This document shows positions 59,401 through 64,000 of a stretch of DNA of 64,000 nt, piece by piece. The stretch lies in assembly GCF_004379255.2 (NCBI RefSeq), contig NC_056051.1:2134062-2198061 (forward strand). The letters run 5' to 3'. A program made the translations under genes and the position numbers. Position 1 is the stretch's first letter. Every line of letters starts with the position of its first letter. The stretch comes from Salvia splendens. Lineage: Eukaryota; Streptophyta; Magnoliopsida; Lamiales; Lamiaceae. The notes below the pieces were generated by a model that was not told the origin of the DNA, made no database searches, and worked only from the letters and a program-made list of their open reading frames with translations.

Positions 59401-59681
59401 AGCCTAGAAACAGTAAAATACAAAATTAGGAAACAATAGAAACCGAGCAGCAGTAGAATTTAAAATGTCGAGACTACCAGGATCACACTGCTGGTAAAAT
59501 TCTTCAACATCTGCAGAAACAACAGACAAACCCAGAAATTAGCAGCCAAATTAATAGGGGTGAAAAAGTAAACAAATTATAATCGCACACCTGTCGTGAG
59601 GGCTTTAACAAGTGCAACTCTTCGACCCTTGAAATCCTTGAAAACTTCCTCAACAGATCGAGGATACAACCTTGCCGCCAT
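56454..59681 (-). CDS. AL: Alfin-like PHD-finger protein, five exons
   Basis: Exons (minus): 59591-59681, 59478-59510, 57739-57967, 57198-57330, 56454-56702. They join in phase to 244 residues, the usual length of this plant-only family. The N-terminal Alfin domain starts [20 protein letters not shown] and includes [20 protein letters not shown] and [14 protein letters not shown]. An acidic linker follows. The C-terminal PHD finger has the C4HC3 ligands in [23 protein letters not shown] and CPSCSNKRP. These proteins bind H3K4me3 in the nucleus. A (GA)n tract lies at 59896-59919 upstream of the start codon. Intron 2 (1.5 kb) holds a Stowaway MITE and a tandem duplication. Confidence 0.95.
58035..58198. 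repeat. tandem duplication of about 83 bp in intron 2 of the Alfin-like gene
   Basis: Two diverged units each run from CTAGAATAAGTA through ATATTTGGAAA to TATAAACAGAAACAACC. Confidence 0.75.
58322..58573. mobile_element. Stowaway-type MITE, 252 bp
   Basis: The ends CTCCCTCCGTCCGCCATTAG and (reversed) CTCTCTCCATCCGCGAATAG are flanked by TA on both sides, as in Tc1/mariner-derived Stowaway MITEs. The right end is partly repeated inside (GGGACTCCTATTCGCGGA twice). It lies in intron 2 of the Alfin-like gene. Confidence 0.85.
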
Positions 59682-60963
59682 TTATAACCTTTGTTGGTCT
59701 TATTGAATTCAAATTGAAGGTAAAAAAAATCCGATTATTGCGCTGAATAAAGTCTACTGGATCGAGAAATCGAAGTAGAGAGGGTGCAGAGATCCTTTGC
59801 TCTCTGGAGCTCGAATTGACGAGGGAGGAATGGATCAAAGTGATTGGTGTTGCAGGGTTTCACTCTACCAGATCGAAAATCGGAAGCTTCATTTCTAGAG
59901 AGAGAGAGAGAGAGAGAAACGGACTTCAACTAACGATGTTGAATGGCTGATGTGTCCGACAATCTTCTTATTTATTTTCCTTTGCATATTCTTTTCAATT
60001 TATTTATTAATTTAATTGACTTCGAGTCCTATTTTTAAAATTATTTGGAGAACTTAAATTGTATTGCCACAATAAAAACGGAATATGTAGAAATTTTCTG
60101 AATTCTTCGGATTTGATTCAATATTTTGAAAGTCCATGACCATAACCAAACTACCAAAGGTCAAACATCCTCTTACCAACATTTGAAGCAAGGAATCATT
60201 TCATGCCAAATTCAATTAAATCGAGAAGAAAAAGTACAGGAGAATCTTTCATAAAAATAATAAAAAAAATTACAGGAGAACGAAAATAATCTTACATTTG
60301 TACGTTCTTACAAATATTACATTAGCATTTTAAGTTAATTGTCTCAAAATACAGTATTCGATTTCGCAAATAAATTTCAAAATTCCTCTTAGAATATCGT
60401 ACGAACTTTTAAATGTCGTAGAGAAATTTCAGAATTTGGTAATTTTAAATTGGACCTTTTATTTCATAATATAGAATTGAGGCATGCGAACTTTTCATTT
60501 TAAGAGATTTTTACATTTTTTATACTATATTCCCACTAAGCCACATTTATCGACATACCAATGGCGATCAAATTATAACAACACACTAACACACAGAGAA
60601 GATGAATCACTCCGGCATAGCTTTTGATATAATACTAAAAATCATCCAAGTATGCAGCTCAATGTGTATCTATAACACTGGAACGAAACAACATAACTTA
60701 AATATAAAGATAAACTCGTACAACATATTGTCGCCTTAGGTCTTGTACATTAGCAGACATCAACACAAAAATCACAATTGTCAAAGTCTGAGCGATGACG
60801 AATGGCTATTTTGAATCGCAGGGGGAGAAAATCGCAATCTAGATTCAGCTTCACCAGGGCATTGCAAGAAAGTATTTGGGATTCCCTCCAATATGTATAC
60901 AATCATCTGCCTCCGAACATAGGTAGAAGGGATTTGTAGAGGTTACTCACCGGTACCACCACT
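59682..60963. other. promoter side of the Alfin-like gene and 3' flank of DRG
   Basis: Alfin 5' leader with the (GA)n tract, then AT-rich DNA and the presumed DRG 3' UTR. No gene seen. Confidence 0.5.
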
Positions 60964-63285
60964 TCATGTCTTCAAAGGAGCCTTTTTTTCTCGGTCAGAA
61001 ATGCGAGCAGGACCTGTTGTGTGTGATTTAAATCGCCCTCTACCTCCATCTTCTTTCTCCTGGAACAGGCAGTCGGTGTTCCATGTGTTGGTTCAGAAAC
61101 AGAAGGTCGGGACCAGCATACAATTAATAAAAGGGATGATACCAAACAATGAACAAACCAACATCTTGTTGTTTGAGATACAGGCTTGAAGCAAGAGGGT
61201 TGCTCCAGGTTGATACATAATCCTAATTTAGCCTATCCTACTACATATATATGTTTCCAAGTTATTGTGGACAACTCCAGGTTTGATGGAAAATGCTATT
61301 TTAATTTTTAACTGCCCAACAAAATTTATCTTCCATCTATAATCTTACCAATAATTGAGGATAATACATTATGATCGTGTTCATCAAGAAAAGCGAGAAG
61401 AGGCAAGAATGGAAAAGCTCAAGTACCTTTTTCTTAACCACTTGTACCACATCTTCATCATTAAGAACATGACTAAGGCCACAATGCTGAGGGTAGTGTC
61501 TTGCACTTGTTCCCCACACCAACACATACTTCACTTCCTTTACCAGGCTCCGATGAAGGTAGTTGCAAAAATCTTCAACAGTGCAGCCACCTCTACCCTG
61601 AAATAAAAATCCAATCATTGTGGGAAGACAAAAACAAAAAAACTAGCAGCGAAAAATCAGAACTGAATAAGATACTAAGAGACATACAGCAGAAAGGACA
61701 CACGGGTCTGTAAAATCTGGTTGCTGGCCTTGAGGCTTTGTATATATTCTAACAAGACCCATCTCTTCCCACATTCTTGCAAGCAGTCTATCTAGATTGA
61801 GCTGTTGGAGCATAACCACACATCATTAAGCAAGCAAAAAGAAAGTTATTTGAGGCCACGTGCTAGTGTTTATCAGTGCCCCATCAAATTCTTTTACAGA
61901 AAAATATAAATGATAGATGGAATTGGGCAGGTATACAGGAACAAAGAAATACCTTCAGATTGCAACTAATGACAATTGAATTGGGTTGTCGAGCTAATCT
62001 GTCCACGTCATCAATACCAATGACATCTATTTTGTTGTAGACATATACACACTTTATGTACTTGCGGTTGCCCTCAATGACATCTATCAAATCATCCACA
62101 GTTGCATCTTCACGAAACAAAACCTGGTGAAATTGAAGTAGAAAAGAATTGTCAACATTCTCAGCCCTATTACATAGTTCAACCATCAACTGTTATCATT
62201 TTTCATACTCCTCCATCCCATAAAAATAACGACTTTAGGAACGGCACGGGTTTCAATGCGAAATTGGTAAAGTATGAGAGAGATAGAAAGAAAAAAGTGA
62301 TTGGAGTATTGTTAGTGGAGAATGAGGTCTACCTCCACCTCATAAGAGAGAAAAAACTTGCCAAAAATAGAAGTCGACTAATTTTGTGGGACACCCAAAA
62401 TGGAAAAAAAGACTATTTTTATGGGATGAAGGGAGTATATCATAACACAAAACAAAACCAAAACAGAGTTAGCAATATGAGACAGCTCACAGCTGCAACA
62501 CATACCATGAAGAGGAGATTCACCTACAAGGATATTACAGCTCGAGTTCTTGTGGTTCATATTTAAGCAGTCCTAATCTGTGTACTTACTAATTGGTGGT
62601 CATGTGCTAAGGCATTACTGAAATACCATGGATTTTTTCTTTTACCTATGACAATTCTGTGCTATCACAAGTCTAGTTGTAATGTGATAATACATCAAGC
62701 AGATGAACAAAACAAAATAATATTTGCTCTAAACTACGAAAACAATGACTTTCAGGTTGGTTTCTGGTTGGGGAGGAGTAGTTACCTCGGCATTGTGAAT
62801 CTTGTACTCATGTAATATTTGATAGCAGAGCTTCTCATCCACATGAGTCAAGGGTAATGTACTATTGAAAGAAATTCCTCCAGTCTTCTTCTTTTTGAAG
62901 TAGATCTGTCATCAAGAAGTACCACACACATCAATTAAGAGACAAGCTAGAAGTCATAACTTTGAGGAAATGCCTCACTCTTCTTCCACGAAAAGATTCA
63001 TTCAATTAGAGTTCTTGTCTGGATAGAAGCTAGTCAATCAGCATGAATAGGTAGTCTACAATCATGGCTATGAATACAGAATATTAAAGCTTTATCCCTC
63101 CCTAAAGGATCACGGAGAAGGCCTAAAAGTGTACGGTAAAGTTCAAAGTAGTGCTTCCAAATAAATGCTAGAACCAGATATACAATGGAGAAATCTCAAA
63201 AATACATTACTTGCGGTGGAGTTTTGTTTAAACGCAGGCCAACTGCTTCCAATTCCTTTGTTAGGATTTGCCGATGCCCTTCACT
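60964..63285 (-). CDS. DRG: developmentally regulated GTP-binding protein (DRG), C-terminal half
   Basis: Six exons of an Obg-family GTPase on the minus strand: 63211-63285, 62786-62905, 61953-62123, 61688-61801, 61427-61597, 60964-61059, all in phase. Seen: [34 protein letters not shown], the G4 motif NKID in [17 protein letters not shown], the G5-like VISCNL, and the TGS region with [20 protein letters not shown] and [16 protein letters not shown]. The conserved end is [14 protein letters not shown]. The G1-G3 motifs must be upstream, beyond 64000. Plant DRGs bind GTP in the cytosol and are linked to translation. No lesion in the visible part. Confidence 0.93.
62208..62435. mobile_element. 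Stowaway-type MITE, 228 bp, in a DRG intron
   Basis: TA-flanked ends CTCCTCCATCCCATAAAAAT and (reversed) CTCCCTTCATCCCATAAAAA form inverted repeats. No coding capacity. Confidence 0.85.
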
Positions 63286-64000
63286 CTAGATTTTGAAGGA
63301 CAAAAGAAGAAATTAGATTCAAAGATAGATGAATGAGATCTCATATAACTACTAATTACTCACAACAAAATCAAAATATCACAAATTCTTATCCACATCA
63401 ATGTGCAATTTCAGTATTTCTCCAAGCCAGAAATGCTAAGCAAAAGTGCAAAACACGATCCAGCCATGTAAATGAAGAAAAGGAGCAAGTTCAGACAAAA
63501 TATACAGGCTACTAGCAATTCCAGAAAAAAATACTATCTTATTTTTATATATAAAATTGTCTTTTACACCAAAGAAATATAAGACACACAATGTATGTAA
63601 CCCCCCGAAGATAGAGGGTTCAGATAGTGTCACAAAAACCAAGCAAGCAAAGAATTATGTCAATAATTTACTTTGTAGAATCATATAACGCAGCAACCTG
63701 AAAAGCCATCAATAGTAGTCAATAAATATTAGCATGGAATTAATACTACTTTTATGACATTTTTCTTATGCATATACTCCATGTGTTTTGTGTCTAATTA
63801 ATCATCAGGATATGCAATGTGTTCAAAATATTATAAGAGATCACAATAAATGACCAATTGAAGGTCGGAAAACTCCATTATTGAGGGAAAGCAAACAATT
63901 ATTTTAACAGTGAAAGCATCACACAAAAATTTCAATGCAGATGACTCTGAGATAAGTACAGTTGAAAATTTTCATAGAAAAATATAGAACTATCCAAGGA
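63286..64000 (-). other. DRG intron(s) to the window edge
   Basis: AT-rich. The preceding DRG exon (ending in an LDASK-type motif) is not convincingly found. A short stretch at about 63662-63692 could be read as a tiny exon but fits poorly. Confidence 0.4.

Noticed and set aside
63655..63692. Small DRG exon reading VAALYDSTK on the minus strand
   Set aside because: It resembles the expected IVLMVLDASK only weakly, and the splice phase does not join well to the exon at 63285.

Overview
The window is nuclear DNA of a flowering plant. It shows spliced multi-exon genes with GT-AG introns, plant-specific families (Alfin-like PHD protein, ALA-type P4-ATPase, carotenoid isomerase), Ty1/copia, PIF/Harbinger and hAT elements, Stowaway-type MITEs and AT-rich spacers. 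A eudicot is very likely; an asterid such as the mint order is only a guess. All exon models come from reading splice signals and protein similarity by eye; no search was run.

Layout. (1) 1-11.5 kb is an accessory block without intact genes. It holds five members (E1-E5) of a non-autonomous transposon family with terminal and subterminal inverted repeats. Most members abut (TA)n microsatellites, like the Micron elements described in rice. Each complete member carries a 44-bp minisatellite array in the middle and one host-gene fragment on each side: CCD4 or AP2/ERF on the left, and alternative oxidase, an LSU-like fragment or an unrecognised fragment on the right. A 0.29-kb (TA)n-flanked MITE follows. 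(2) 11.6-13.9 kb is a complete three-exon gene for mitochondrial ribosomal protein bL34. (3) 14.9-15.9 kb is a Tourist-like MITE with a TACACA-type palindrome. (4) 17.2-20.7 kb is a PIF/Harbinger transposon with long TIRs and an intact transposase ORF. It also contains a 73-bp tandem array in which every unit looks like a plant snRNA promoter (USE plus TATA). (5) 21.9-26.7 kb is a complete phospholipid flippase gene in ten coding exons.

(6) 27-46.3 kb is a decayed zone on the minus strand. It contains a relic of a Harbinger ORF1, a CRTISO (carotenoid isomerase) pseudogene, and a POP4/RNase P p29 pseudogene. The POP4 copy is split by two copia retrotransposons (one young and open-reading-frame intact, one older and broken) and also has an in-frame stop and a hAT MITE in its 5' intron. 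(7) 47.7-64 kb is ordinary genic DNA: a casein kinase 1-like gene (plus), RNA polymerase I subunit RPA49 (minus), an Alfin-like PHD gene (minus), and the 3' half of a DRG GTPase gene (minus), with Stowaway-type MITEs in introns.

The live genes are unrelated housekeeping loci with no operon-like logic. Pseudogenisation of two normally single-copy conserved genes side by side would fit loss of one duplicate after polyploidy or segmental duplication; that is inference. The most interesting material is the modular cargo-carrying (TA)n element family and the snRNA-promoter-like array ending at a hairpin.
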